A DNA stretch of 64,000 nucleotides. It comes from Maribacter stanieri (lineage in GTDB: Bacteria > Bacteroidota > Bacteroidia > Flavobacteriales > Flavobacteriaceae). Below, piece by piece: positions 1 to 8,752 of this stretch. The notes below the pieces were generated by a model. It had not been told where the DNA came from, made no database searches, and saw only the letters and a list, made by a program, of their open reading frames with translations. The first letter of the stretch is position 1; each line of letters opens with the position of its first letter. The stretch lies in contig NZ_FOYX01000004.1 in NCBI RefSeq assembly GCF_900112245.1, forward strand, positions 1-64,000. Direction: 5' to 3'. The position numbers were made by a program, and so were the translations under genes.

Positions 1-25
1 CTAATTGCCCGTCAGGCTTGCGCAT
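1..25 (+). rRNA. 23S rRNA, extreme 3' end (partial)
   Basis: The first bases, CTAATTGCCCGTCAGGCTTG, match the conserved 3' terminus of bacterial 23S rRNA; the E. coli equivalent reads CTAATGAACCGTGAGGCTTA. The gene is cut by the window edge and the exact mature end is uncertain by a few bases. It lies upstream of 5S in the usual order and on the same strand, so the window starts inside an rRNA operon. Confidence 0.72.
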
Positions 26-29
26 ACGC

Positions 30-56
30 TCGTCCCGTTCTTAGGAACGGGGCGGA
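30..56 (+). other. 23S-5S spacer hairpin
   Basis: CGTCCCGTTC (31-40) and GAACGGGGCG (45-54) form a ten-pair stem with a G-U pair and a four-base loop, just after the 23S 3' end. Smaller GC-rich hairpins follow (GCGGC/GCCGC near 155-170, CGGG/CCCG near 173-184). Position suggests rRNA processing stems rather than terminators, since 5S follows and no T-run is present. Confidence 0.4.
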
Positions 57-193
57 CGACGATCTTTACTTCTTTCTTTTTATTACGAAAATTGCTTAAT
101 ACTATAAGTGCTTCTTTCCTTTATAGGATCCTGTTCCATTCATGTCAACGATATTGCGGCGGAGGCCGCGCTCGGGAATGCCCGATCTAAAAC

Positions 194-304
194 TTAGGTG
201 GCCATGGCGACGGGGCCCACCCCTTACCATTCCGAACAGGGAAGTTAAGACCGTTTGCGCCGATGGTACTGCTATACCAAGTGGGAGAGTAGGTAGCCGC
301 CTTT
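194..304 (+). rRNA. rrf: 5S ribosomal RNA
   Basis: Typical 5S features are present: helix I pairs AGGTGGC (196-202) with GCCGCCT (296-302), and the conserved internal motifs CCATTCCGAACAG, GAAGTTAAG, GATGGTACTG and GTGGGAGAGTAGGT occur in order. Length of about 110 nt is normal. It is the last gene of the rRNA operon and is followed directly by a strong terminator. Confidence 0.95.
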
Positions 305-307
305 TTC

Positions 308-342
308 GAAAGCCCTTTACAGAAATGTAAGGGGCTTTTTTT
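308..342 (+). terminator. rRNA operon terminator
   Basis: AAGCCCTTTAC (310-320) pairs with GTAAGGGGCTT (328-338) around a seven-base loop and is followed by a T-run. It sits immediately after 5S. Confidence 0.85.
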
Positions 343-915
343 ATGCCATAGATTTAACGCAAGGGATACGGTCCTTACGTATCAAGACGTGCAAAGAACA
401 TTTTATATATAACAACATGAACCCGTCCCGGCATCCGGTACAACACAATAATAAAGGTTCGATTTAAACTAGTTATCTTTTTTGCAACTAAATAGATGTT
501 CCATTGATGGATCTATATTAGCCCTTTCTTAAAAAGCATCTGCCGCAATAAGGACTAATCAATTGATTTTTTAGGTATGTTTACTACGTATAATGTAAAA
601 AATATTGCTACTCTTTTAATTTTAATGGGACATCATCATATACATTATCTTCCCGTAATTCAAATTTAGTGTTAATATATTTATAGAATTGATAGGCTTC
701 TTTAGTGTCGATAAAAATTAACTTTGGTCTCTATGGAAGATTTTTCTTAAATTTTTTACCTTTTATTATTTTGTAATCCTGAATTTTAAAAGCTATTCTT
801 ACTGGTATAAAAGAATTTAGTGCTAAGAATAAACTTTAAGACAACATGGTAGTTCTTCTTTTCAAACGCTAGTACTTTAATGTTTTGGTACCAGAGCTAT
901 ATTTTTAATATTTAC
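343..915. other. Gene-free stretch after the rRNA operon
   Basis: No intact gene is visible. The region lies between the rRNA terminator and the terminator of the convergent gltBD genes. The only coding-like signal is a decayed minus-strand frame at 608-835, listed separately. The rest is AT-rich sequence without repeats or recognisable promoters. Confidence 0.5.
608..835 (-). pseudogene. Decayed ORF remnant, unknown family
   Basis: On the minus strand, one frame stays open for about 75 codons except for a single TAG at 731-733. The translation is protein-like: NSFIPVRIAFKIQDYK before the stop and KLIFIDTKEAYQFYKYI then REDNVYDDVPLKLKE after it, ending at a normal stop (608-610). No start codon is evident at the upstream end, so it looks like the C-terminal part of a lost gene. 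The EAYQFYKYI segment faintly recalls the end of GNAT acetyltransferases, but that is only an impression. A chance open frame in AT-rich DNA is the alternative. Confidence 0.3.
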
Positions 916-952
916 GCAAAAAAAAGCACACAACAATGTTGTGTGCTTTTTA
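916..952 (-). terminator. gltBD terminator
   Basis: AGCACACAAC and GTTGTGTGCT form a perfect ten-pair stem with a three-base loop, flanked by A-runs and T-runs on both sides. It lies just past the gltD stop, so it can end gltBD transcription on the minus strand and also block readthrough from the rRNA side. Confidence 0.8.
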
Positions 953-969
953 GAAATCTTTAATATATA

Positions 970-2436
970 TTATACTCTTGGCAAATCGCCTTCACCTTTA
1001 AGAGGTAAAGCTGTTTCACCCATCAAATATTTGTCTACATGATGTGCAGCTTGTCTGCCTTCAGAAATAGCCCAAACAATTAGGGATTGACCTCTTCTTT
1101 GGTCACCAGCAGCAAATACACCTGCAACATTAGTTTTGTAATTATTTTCGGATGCTTTAATATTTGTTCTGGCATCCATTTCTAATCCTAATTGGCTAGC
1201 GACGGTATTTTCAGAACCTGTGAAACCTAATGCTAATAATGCCAATTCACATTTCCATTCTTTTTCCGTACCAGGAACTTCTTTTAGCTGTGGGCGTTGT
1301 CCTGGAGTTTTAATCCATTCTACTTCCGACGTTATTAATCCTGTTAAATTACCATCTGAATCACCAATAAATTTCTTAGTAGATATACTAAAGAAACGTT
1401 CAGCACCTTCTTTATGAGAAGAACTTGTTCTAAGTCTCATAGGCCAAAATGGCCAAGGTTGACCTTCTGGTCTTTCAGCAGTACCCATTGGCATAATTTC
1501 AAAATTCGAAACAGATGTTGCTCCATGGCGAAAAGAAGTTCCAATACAATCGGAACCAGTATCTCCACCACCAATAACAACTACATCCTTGTCAGTGGCT
1601 TTAATTTCTTCGCCTAAATCTTTAATACCGTCTACACGTCTGTTGTTTTGACCTAAAAAATCCATCGCTTGAACGACACCTTTTAAATCTGAACCTTCTA
1701 TTGGTAGATTGCGTCTAATGGTAGCTCCACCTGTTAATACGATAGCATCATAATCTTCTTTAAGTTTATCTGCTTGAATATCAACACCAATATGAACTCC
1801 ACATGAGAATGATATACCTTCTTCTTTTAGGATTTCTAAACGTCTATCGATAACATTTTTTTCCATTTTAAAATCTGGAATACCATAACGTAATAAACCG
1901 CCAGGTTTTTCATCTCGTTCAAAAACAGTAATATCGTGTCCAGCTCTGTTTAATTGTTGAGCAGTTGCTAATCCAGCAGGACCAGATCCAACTACAGCAA
2001 CCTTTTTACCAGTTCTATTTAATGGGGGTTGGGCAACGATCCATCCCTTTTTAAAGGCAGTTTCTACAATATTTTTTTCAATATTTTCAATACTTACTGG
2101 ATCTTCATTAATTCCTAAAACACAAGCTTCTTCACATGGGGCTGGACATAATCTTCCCGTAAATTCGGGAAAATTATTAGTTGAATGTAAAATTTCGCTA
2201 GCTTTTTCCCATTTACTTCTGTAAACTGCATCGTTAAAATCAGGAATCAAATTTCCTAAAGGACAGCCACTATGACAAAAAGGTATACCACAATCCATAC
2301 AACGAGCACCTTGCTCTTTTAGTTCCTTTTCAGGAAGCGGCACAGTAAATTCCTTATAATTTTTTAAACGTTCTTCAACCGGTTCGTATGATTCAATTTT
2401 TCTATCGAATTCCAAAAATCCTGTTATCTTTCCCAT
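970..2436 (-). CDS. gltD: Glutamate synthase (NADPH) small subunit
   Basis: The 488-residue protein is the electron-input subunit of glutamate synthase: it oxidises NAD(P)H and passes electrons through FAD and iron-sulfur clusters to GltB. The N-terminal domain holds the cluster cysteines C46, C49, C54, C58 and C97, C101, C105. The FAD-binding motif GSGPAG is at 150-155, and a second dinucleotide motif GGGDTGSD lies in the NADPH domain. Length is normal for the family. The gene follows gltB by nine bases on the same strand, so the two are one operon encoding the holoenzyme that makes two glutamates from glutamine and 2-oxoglutarate. Confidence 0.96.
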   Translation of the reverse strand: MGKITGFLEFDRKIESYEPVEERLKNYKEFTVPLPEKELKEQGARCMDCGIPFCHSGCPLGNLIPDFNDAVYRSKWEKASEILHSTNNFPEFTGRLCPAPCEEACVLGINEDPVSIENIEKNIVETAFKKGWIVAQPPLNRTGKKVAVVGSGPAGLATAQQLNRAGHDITVFERDEKPGGLLRYGIPDFKMEKNVIDRRLEILKEEGISFSCGVHIGVDIQADKLKEDYDAIVLTGGATIRRNLPIEGSDLKGVVQAMDFLGQNNRRVDGIKDLGEEIKATDKDVVVIGGGDTGSDCIGTSFRHGATSVSNFEIMPMGTAERPEGQPWPFWPMRLRTSSSHKEGAERFFSISTKKFIGDSDGNLTGLITSEVEWIKTPGQRPQLKEVPGTEKEWKCELALLALGFTGSENTVASQLGLEMDARTNIKASENNYKTNVAGVFAAGDQRRGQSLIVWAISEGRQAAHHVDKYLMGETALPLKGEGDLPRV

Positions 2437-2445
2437 ATTCCGATT

Positions 2446-5400
2446 TTAAATAGTTTGTAAATTTTCTTCTTCTAATCTAATTAAAGCTTGTCTGTATTCT
2501 TCAGGTAAGACCTTAACGAATTTAGGTAAGTAAGATTCCCAATTTTCTAAAATACGTTGAGCTAATGGACTAGATGTTGAGTTGTAATGACTTTCTATTA
2601 AATCTTTCAACTGTTTAATATCGCTAGCTTCTGTTACTTCTAAAAGGTTTAAACCTTCAGCACTACAGCGTTTTTTGAATGTTTTATTATTATCTAAAAC
2701 GTAGGCTATTCCTCCACTCATACCAGCTCCAAAGTTTCTTCCAACTTCGCCAAGAATAACAGCAACACCACCGGTCATATATTCACAACCGTGATCTCCT
2801 ATACCTTCCACTACAGCTTTTGCGCCTGAGTTACGAACGCAAAAACGTTCTCCTGCTTTACCATTAATATACGCTCTACCTGCGGTAGCTCCATATAACG
2901 TAACATTGCCGGTAATTACGTTGTCTTCTGGAACAATAGTTGATTTTTCAGGAACTTTGATGACTAATTTTGCACCAGAAAGCCCTTTGCCTAAATAATC
3001 ATTAGTGTTTCCATTAACGATCATGGTTAATCCTCTTGTGGCAAATGCACCAAAACTTTGACCTGCTGATCCAGTGAAATTAAGTCTTAAAGTGTTTATA
3101 GGTAATCCTTCTGCACCGTAGGTCTTTGAGATTTCATTACTAATTATGGCTCCTACTGCACGATCTGTGTTGCAGATTGGATAATCTAAACTAAGTTTCT
3201 CCTTTCTAAATAGGGAAGGATTGGCTTTTGCAATAATATCAAACTCGATAGATTTATCTATATCGTGCTTTTGCTTTTCTGTATTATAAAATTTAGTTCC
3301 TTTAGGTACATCAACCTGATGTAATATTGGTGTTAAGTCTATACCAGCAGCTTTATAATGGTCTATTGCCTTTTTTCTATCTAGTTTTTGAACTTGACCA
3401 ACCATTTCATTAATAGTCTTAAATCCTAATTGAGCCATTATTTCACGTAACTCTTGTGCTACAAAATACATGTAGTTAACTACGTGTTCGGGCTTTCCTT
3501 TAAATTTCTTTCTTAATTCTGGATTTTGAGTAGCTATACCAACTGGGCAAGTGTTTAAATGACAAACCCGCATCATTATACATCCTGATGCTACTAAAGG
3601 AGCTGTTGCGAAACCAAATTCTTCTGCACCTAATAAACATGCAATTGCAACATCTCTACCAGTTTTTAATTGACCGTCACATTCAAGAACAATTCTATTT
3701 CTTAAATCATTTAATACTAGAGTTTGTTGTGCTTCGGCAATACCAAGTTCCCAAGGTAATCCACAATGTTTTAGAGAAGTTAAAGGAGATGCTCCTGTTC
3801 CCCCATCAAATCCAGAAACAAGAACTACATCTGCTTTAGCTTTTGCAACACCGGCAGCAACTGTACCTACACCTACTTCTGAAACTAATTTAACATTAAT
3901 TCTTGCTTTTCTATTCGCAGATTTTAAATCGTAAATAAGTTGAGATAAATCTTCTATAGAATATATATCATGATGTGGTGGTGGTGAAATTAAGCCTACA
4001 TAAGGAGTTGAATTTCTAGTTTTCGCTATTTCAGGATTTACTTTTGGTCCAGGTAATTGACCACCTTCACCAGGTTTGGCCCCTTGTGCCATTTTTATTT
4101 GAATTTCCTTAGCGTTTGTTAAGTAATTAGATGTAACGCCAAACCTACCTGAGGCCACTTGTTTAATGGCACTATTTCTCCAGTCACCAGTAGAGTTTTT
4201 GTAAAATCTGTTTGCATCCTCTCCACCTTCGCCTGAATTACTTTTACCACCAATACGGTTCATGGCAATAGCTAAATTCTCATGAGCTTCTTTGCTGATT
4301 GAGCCATATGACATTGCTCCCGTTTTAAATCTTTTTACAATTTCTGTCCAAGGTTCAACATCTTCTAAAGGAATTGGATCATAGTTAGAAAATTCAAAAA
4401 GACCTCTTATTGTCATAAGGTTTTTTGATTGCTCATTAACCATCTTTGAATACTCCTTATAAGTGTTAGGTTCATTATTACGAACCGATTTTTGAAGTTT
4501 CGCAATTGATAACGGATTAAACATGTGTTTTTCACCGTCTCTTCTCCATCTATATTCACCACCTATTTCTAAATCTAGATTAGCGGCTACTTGTTTTTTA
4601 CTAAATGTTTTATGATGACGTAATGCTATTTCTTTTTCTATTTGGTAAAGACCTATACCTTGAATACGTGTTGGTGTATTAGGAAAGTATTTGTCAACGA
4701 CCTTTGTGTTGATACCAATACATTCAAAAAGTTGAGAACCACGGTAAGAGTTAAGAGTAGAAATACCAATTTTGTTCATCACCTTTAAAATTCCTTTTCC
4801 TATAGCCTTATTGTAATTTTTAATGGCTTCATCGAAAGAAATATCGGTAATATCATTTTCCTCTATTTGCTCTGCTATAATCTCATTAACCAAGTATGGG
4901 TTAATTGCACTAGCACCAAAACCGAATAATAAAGCGAAATGATGTACTTCACGAGGTTCTGCAGATTCAATTATCACACTTAATTTAGAACGCTTTCCTA
5001 ATTTTTGTAATCCGCTATTTACAAATGAACAAGCTAACAAGGCTGGAATAGGTGCCATTTCCTCATTTATATTTCTATCGGATAGAATTATAATGTTAGC
5101 TCCTTCATCAACAGATTTAGATGCTTGGTCCAATAAAGATTGTAAAGCGTCTTCAAGTCCATTATGTCCTTGTTTTATAGAATATAGCATAGGTAATGAA
5201 ACTACCTTGTAATCTGGACTTACATCATAATTTTTAATCTTATCTAAATCCTCTTTTGAAATAACAGGGTTTTGAATTTTAAGTTTTCTACAGTGTAATT
5301 CAGAAAATTCAAATATGTTATGGTCACTACCTAAGGTTAAACTTATATCTGTAATTAATTCTTCACGAATACCATCCAGTGGTGGGTTGGTAACCTGAGC

Positions 5401-6954
5401 AAATAGTTGTTTAAAATAATTATATATTAATTGAGGTCTTTGAGATAGTACAGCAATAGGGGTATCTGACCCCATTGATCCTATTGGCTCCTTACCTGCT
5501 TTGGCCATTGGGAGAACAATAGTATTAATATCCTCTAAAGTATAACCAAATACTGATTTTCTTTTTTCAAGCGTTTCTTCACCTAAAAATAAAGGACAAT
5601 CATTATATGGAATGTCTTTTAGATGAACTAAGTTATCTTCTAGCCATTTTTTATAAGGGAATTTTTGAGCGATGTTTTCTTTAATTTCTTCATCGTTAAC
5701 AATTCTACCTTCCTCCATATTTACCAAGAACATTTTACCTGGCTGTAATCTTCCATGAAAATCTACATTTTCTGGAGCTATGTCAACAACACCAGTTTCA
5801 GAAGACATAACTACGTAGTCATCTTTTGTTACTGTGTATCGTGAAGGTCTTAATCCATTTCTGTCTAGCACGGCACCAATAAAGTTACCATCGGTAAATG
5901 GTATAGATGCTGGTCCGTCCCAAGGTTCCATCATACAAGAATGATACTCGTAAAATGCTCTTTTAGCTTCAGACATTTCTGCATTTTTCTCCCAAGCTTC
6001 AGGTACCAATATCATCATTACCTCAGGTAAAGATCTACCGGTCATTAATAATAGCTCAACTACCATGTCCATTGTAGCTGAATCTGATTTGCCTGGTAAT
6101 ATTATTGGAAGAACATTTTTAATTTCATCTCCGAACATATCACTTTTCAGTAATTCTTCTCTGGAGAACATTCTAGTAACATTTCCTCTTAAGGTGTTTA
6201 TTTCACCATTATGACACATGTATCTAAAAGGTTGTGCCAAATCCCAGGTAGGAAAAGTGTTTGTAGAGAAACGTTGGTGAACTAAAGCTAATCTTGTAAC
6301 TACTCTAGAATCCATTAAGTCCGAGTAATAAAGACTAATGTCCAAAGGCATCAATAGTCCTTTGAATATTATAATTTTGGTAGATAAACTAGGGACATAG
6401 AAAAATTTATTTTCAGATAATTTTGAACCTATTATAGTATGTTCCGTAGTCTTTCTTGCTATGAATAATTTTAGGTTGAAATCGAAGTAATCCTGTTCTT
6501 CGTTTTCTTTTGCAACAAATATTTGTTTTACAAAAGGTTCAGTTTCAGCTGCAATTCTACCAGGAATCGATCTGTTTACAGGAACATTTCTCCATCCTAA
6601 TAATTTTAACCCCTGTTTCTTAATATTCTCTTCAAAAACTGAAATGCAGAAATCACGTTGATTTTCTTTACGAGGAAAGAATATATTACCAACGGCATAA
6701 TCGCCAACTTTTGGTAATTCAAAGTCACAAACGGCCTGGAAAAAGTCGTGAGGAATATCAATTAATATACCTGCTCCATCTCCTGTTTTACCATCTGCAC
6801 TAACTGCACCTCTATGTTCTAATCGTTCAAGTATTTCCAACGCTTTATGTATAATGTCGTTGGACTTCTTTCCTTTAAGACTGCATATAAATCCAGCCCC
6901 ACAGTTATCATGTTCAAATTCCGGTAGATATAATCCTTGCTTCTTCAGTGTCAT
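2446..6954 (-). CDS. gltB: Glutamate synthase large subunit
   Basis: The 1502-residue cytoplasmic subunit carries, in order, a class II glutamine amidotransferase domain (about 18-430), a central domain, the FMN-binding synthase domain (about 810-1200) and the C-terminal beta-helix. The sequence DNCGAGF puts the amidotransferase nucleophile at Cys18, implying removal of a 17-residue propeptide, as is usual for this family. The cysteines in CIMMRVCHLNTCPVG match the 3Fe-4S cluster site next to the FMN domain. It is the first gene of gltBD and is about 320 bp downstream of the acyl-CoA dehydrogenase gene, from which it is separated by a hairpin. Confidence 0.97.
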   Translation of the reverse strand: MTLKKQGLYLPEFEHDNCGAGFICSLKGKKSNDIIHKALEILERLEHRGAVSADGKTGDGAGILIDIPHDFFQAVCDFELPKVGDYAVGNIFFPRKENQRDFCISVFEENIKKQGLKLLGWRNVPVNRSIPGRIAAETEPFVKQIFVAKENEEQDYFDFNLKLFIARKTTEHTIIGSKLSENKFFYVPSLSTKIIIFKGLLMPLDISLYYSDLMDSRVVTRLALVHQRFSTNTFPTWDLAQPFRYMCHNGEINTLRGNVTRMFSREELLKSDMFGDEIKNVLPIILPGKSDSATMDMVVELLLMTGRSLPEVMMILVPEAWEKNAEMSEAKRAFYEYHSCMMEPWDGPASIPFTDGNFIGAVLDRNGLRPSRYTVTKDDYVVMSSETGVVDIAPENVDFHGRLQPGKMFLVNMEEGRIVNDEEIKENIAQKFPYKKWLEDNLVHLKDIPYNDCPLFLGEETLEKRKSVFGYTLEDINTIVLPMAKAGKEPIGSMGSDTPIAVLSQRPQLIYNYFKQLFAQVTNPPLDGIREELITDISLTLGSDHNIFEFSELHCRKLKIQNPVISKEDLDKIKNYDVSPDYKVVSLPMLYSIKQGHNGLEDALQSLLDQASKSVDEGANIIILSDRNINEEMAPIPALLACSFVNSGLQKLGKRSKLSVIIESAEPREVHHFALLFGFGASAINPYLVNEIIAEQIEENDITDISFDEAIKNYNKAIGKGILKVMNKIGISTLNSYRGSQLFECIGINTKVVDKYFPNTPTRIQGIGLYQIEKEIALRHHKTFSKKQVAANLDLEIGGEYRWRRDGEKHMFNPLSIAKLQKSVRNNEPNTYKEYSKMVNEQSKNLMTIRGLFEFSNYDPIPLEDVEPWTEIVKRFKTGAMSYGSISKEAHENLAIAMNRIGGKSNSGEGGEDANRFYKNSTGDWRNSAIKQVASGRFGVTSNYLTNAKEIQIKMAQGAKPGEGGQLPGPKVNPEIAKTRNSTPYVGLISPPPHHDIYSIEDLSQLIYDLKSANRKARINVKLVSEVGVGTVAAGVAKAKADVVLVSGFDGGTGASPLTSLKHCGLPWELGIAEAQQTLVLNDLRNRIVLECDGQLKTGRDVAIACLLGAEEFGFATAPLVASGCIMMRVCHLNTCPVGIATQNPELRKKFKGKPEHVVNYMYFVAQELREIMAQLGFKTINEMVGQVQKLDRKKAIDHYKAAGIDLTPILHQVDVPKGTKFYNTEKQKHDIDKSIEFDIIAKANPSLFRKEKLSLDYPICNTDRAVGAIISNEISKTYGAEGLPINTLRLNFTGSAGQSFGAFATRGLTMIVNGNTNDYLGKGLSGAKLVIKVPEKSTIVPEDNVITGNVTLYGATAGRAYINGKAGERFCVRNSGAKAVVEGIGDHGCEYMTGGVAVILGEVGRNFGAGMSGGIAYVLDNNKTFKKRCSAEGLNLLEVTEASDIKQLKDLIESHYNSTSSPLAQRILENWESYLPKFVKVLPEEYRQALIRLEEENLQTI

Positions 6955-7225
6955 CCTTTGTGGTATTTATTCAAAAATATCAATTTAATTGAATTATATT
7001 CAGTGATTAGAACAAATTCAAATAAAAAACTCAACGAAATAAATAAAAGCTTAAAAAATCGATAATTATGGATTTTTGAAACCTTCAATTTATCAGATTG
7101 ATAAATTTAAGTTAAAATTCAGTAAATATAGGAGAGTTGGTGGGGGTGAATTGTGATTTTTATTGCTTTCTAACAATTAAGCTCAGCTTTATTTGTAGTA
7201 TAACAAAGCAGATGGTGGTATTGAG
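6955..7225. other. Upstream region of gltB
   Basis: This AT-rich stretch should hold the gltB promoter. Reading on the minus strand, TATTTTTG (6979-6972) fits the TAnnTTTG minus-7 consensus, but there is no TTG at the expected distance, and it is only about 18 bp from the start codon. I see no gene in it. Confidence 0.35.
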
Positions 7226-7260
7226 AACAATCACCCCTATAAAAAATAGGGGTGATTGTT
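7226..7260 (-). terminator. Hairpin after acyl-CoA dehydrogenase gene
   Basis: A perfect 15-bp stem (7226-7240 with 7246-7260) encloses a five-base loop of A residues. It lies just past the dehydrogenase stop and ahead of gltB. The T-tract following it on the minus strand is poor, so termination efficiency is uncertain; an mRNA-stabilising hairpin is possible. Confidence 0.6.
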
Positions 7261-7275
7261 TTGTGTTTGAGTTTT

Positions 7276-8415
7276 TTACTTTAAAATACTTCTTGAAATT
7301 ACAATTTTTTGAATTTCAGATGTGCCTTCGTAGATCTGAGTAATCTTAGCATCTCTCATTAATCTTTCAACGTGGTAATCCTTAACAAAGCCGTTGCCTC
7401 CATGAATTTGTACGGCTTCCACTGAGGTTTCCATGGCAACTTTAGATGCGTATAATTTTGCCATAGCACCAGATAAATCATAATCTCTTCCGTTATCTTT
7501 ATCTAAGGCCGATTGATAAACAAGTAATCTTGCTGCTTGAATTTCGGTATGCATATCTGCCAGTTTAAAGGCAATTGCTTGGTGATTGCTAATTTCAGTA
7601 CCAAAAGCTTTACGTTCTTTAGAATATTTCAATGCTAGTTCATAAGCTCCTGCAGCAATACCTAAGGCTTGAGCTGCAATACCTATTCTACCGCCAGCCA
7701 ATGTTTTCATTGCAAACTTGAAACCGAAGCCATCTTCACCTATTCTGTTCTCTTTTGGTACTTTAACGTCATTGAATATAAGAGAGTGTGTATCGCTACC
7801 TCTAATACCAAGTTTATTTTCTTTGGGTCCAATTTCAAATCCAGGTGCACCTTTTTCTATAATCAAGGCATTAATTCCTCTATGCTTTTTGTCTTTGTCC
7901 GTTTGTGCTATTACAATATAGGTACTTGCCGTACCACCATTGGTGATCCAGTTTTTAGTTCCATTTACAATATAGTGGTCTCCCATGTCAATTGCTGTGG
8001 TTTTCTGTGAAGTAGCATCACTACCTGCTTCAGGTTCAGAAAGGCAGAATGCTCCAATTTGTTCTCCGGTAGTTAATTTGGTGAGATATTTTTCTTTTTG
8101 AGCTTCTGAGCCATATTTTTCTAACCCCCAGCAAACCAAAGAATTATTGACAGACATAACTACAGAAGTAGAGGCGTCTATTTTTGAAATTTCTTCCATT
8201 GCTAAAACGTATGAAAGTGTGTCTAGACCACTACCTCCATATTTAGGGTCAACCATCATTCCAAGAAAACCAAGCTCGCCCAATTTTTTAACTTCCTCTT
8301 TAGGGAATCTTTGCGCATCATCACGTTCAATTACCTCTGGTAATAGCTCTGTTTGAGCAAAATCACGTGCAGCTTGTTGTATAAGTCTTTGTTCTTCATT
8401 CAATGAAAAATCCAT
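7276..8415 (-). CDS. Acyl-CoA dehydrogenase
   Basis: A 379-residue flavoenzyme of the short-chain/butyryl type, which introduces the alpha-beta double bond into acyl-CoA in beta-oxidation or branched-chain amino acid breakdown. The signatures CLSEPEAGSD and the C-terminal QIYEGTSEIQ are present; Glu363 in YEGT is at the position of the catalytic base. N-terminal helical, beta-barrel and C-terminal helical domains fill the normal length. Electrons would go to the electron transfer flavoprotein encoded at 51080-52826. The gene is monocistronic, with its own promoter and a downstream hairpin. Exact chain-length preference cannot be read from sequence. Confidence 0.93.
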   Translation of the reverse strand: MDFSLNEEQRLIQQAARDFAQTELLPEVIERDDAQRFPKEEVKKLGELGFLGMMVDPKYGGSGLDTLSYVLAMEEISKIDASTSVVMSVNNSLVCWGLEKYGSEAQKEKYLTKLTTGEQIGAFCLSEPEAGSDATSQKTTAIDMGDHYIVNGTKNWITNGGTASTYIVIAQTDKDKKHRGINALIIEKGAPGFEIGPKENKLGIRGSDTHSLIFNDVKVPKENRIGEDGFGFKFAMKTLAGGRIGIAAQALGIAAGAYELALKYSKERKAFGTEISNHQAIAFKLADMHTEIQAARLLVYQSALDKDNGRDYDLSGAMAKLYASKVAMETSVEAVQIHGGNGFVKDYHVERLMRDAKITQIYEGTSEIQKIVISRSILK

Positions 8416-8440
8416 CTAATATATATAAGGGTTAACTTCT

Positions 8441-8472
8441 CAAAGATAAAGATATACCAGTTAAATATTCAA
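8441..8472 (-). promoter_or_regulatory. Promoter of acyl-CoA dehydrogenase gene
   Basis: On the minus strand, TTG (8472-8470) is followed after 21 bases by TATCTTTG (8448-8441), a good match to the Bacteroidota consensus TTG/TAnnTTTG. Transcription would start about 20 bases before the ATG at 8415. Confidence 0.6.
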
Positions 8473-8752
8473 CTAAAGGCACCAATTTTGTTGGTTTTGA
8501 TAATGGACTTTAGTACTTGGTTTGTGGAGTCTTAATATTTAACATTTTGTTAAGCGTTAAAATAGGGTCAATAAAAACTTGTTAAATTTAAATTAGCAAT
8601 GATTTAAGTATTTGGATGTCAGGTATCTTTAGAATTATTGTGAAATCATTAGGAATTCACAGACAATTTTAAATATCTTTAAGGATTATTTTTTTTAGAA
8701 TTAGAACCTATATTTGACAACTAATAACTAGTTATTTAAAAAACCAACGAAA
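8473..8752. other. Divergent intergenic region, dehydrogenase / nhaD
   Basis: The region separates the minus-strand dehydrogenase gene from nhaD. It holds a candidate nhaD minus-7 box, TATATTTG at 8709-8716, and directly after it a perfect 14-bp palindrome, AATAACTAGTTATT (8723-8736), which would fall near the transcription start and could be an operator. No gene is visible. Confidence 0.4.

Noticed and set aside
7137-7343. Plus-strand 68-codon frame near the dehydrogenase stop
   Set aside because: It runs through a perfect terminator-like hairpin and overlaps the end of a well-supported gene; low-complexity translation.
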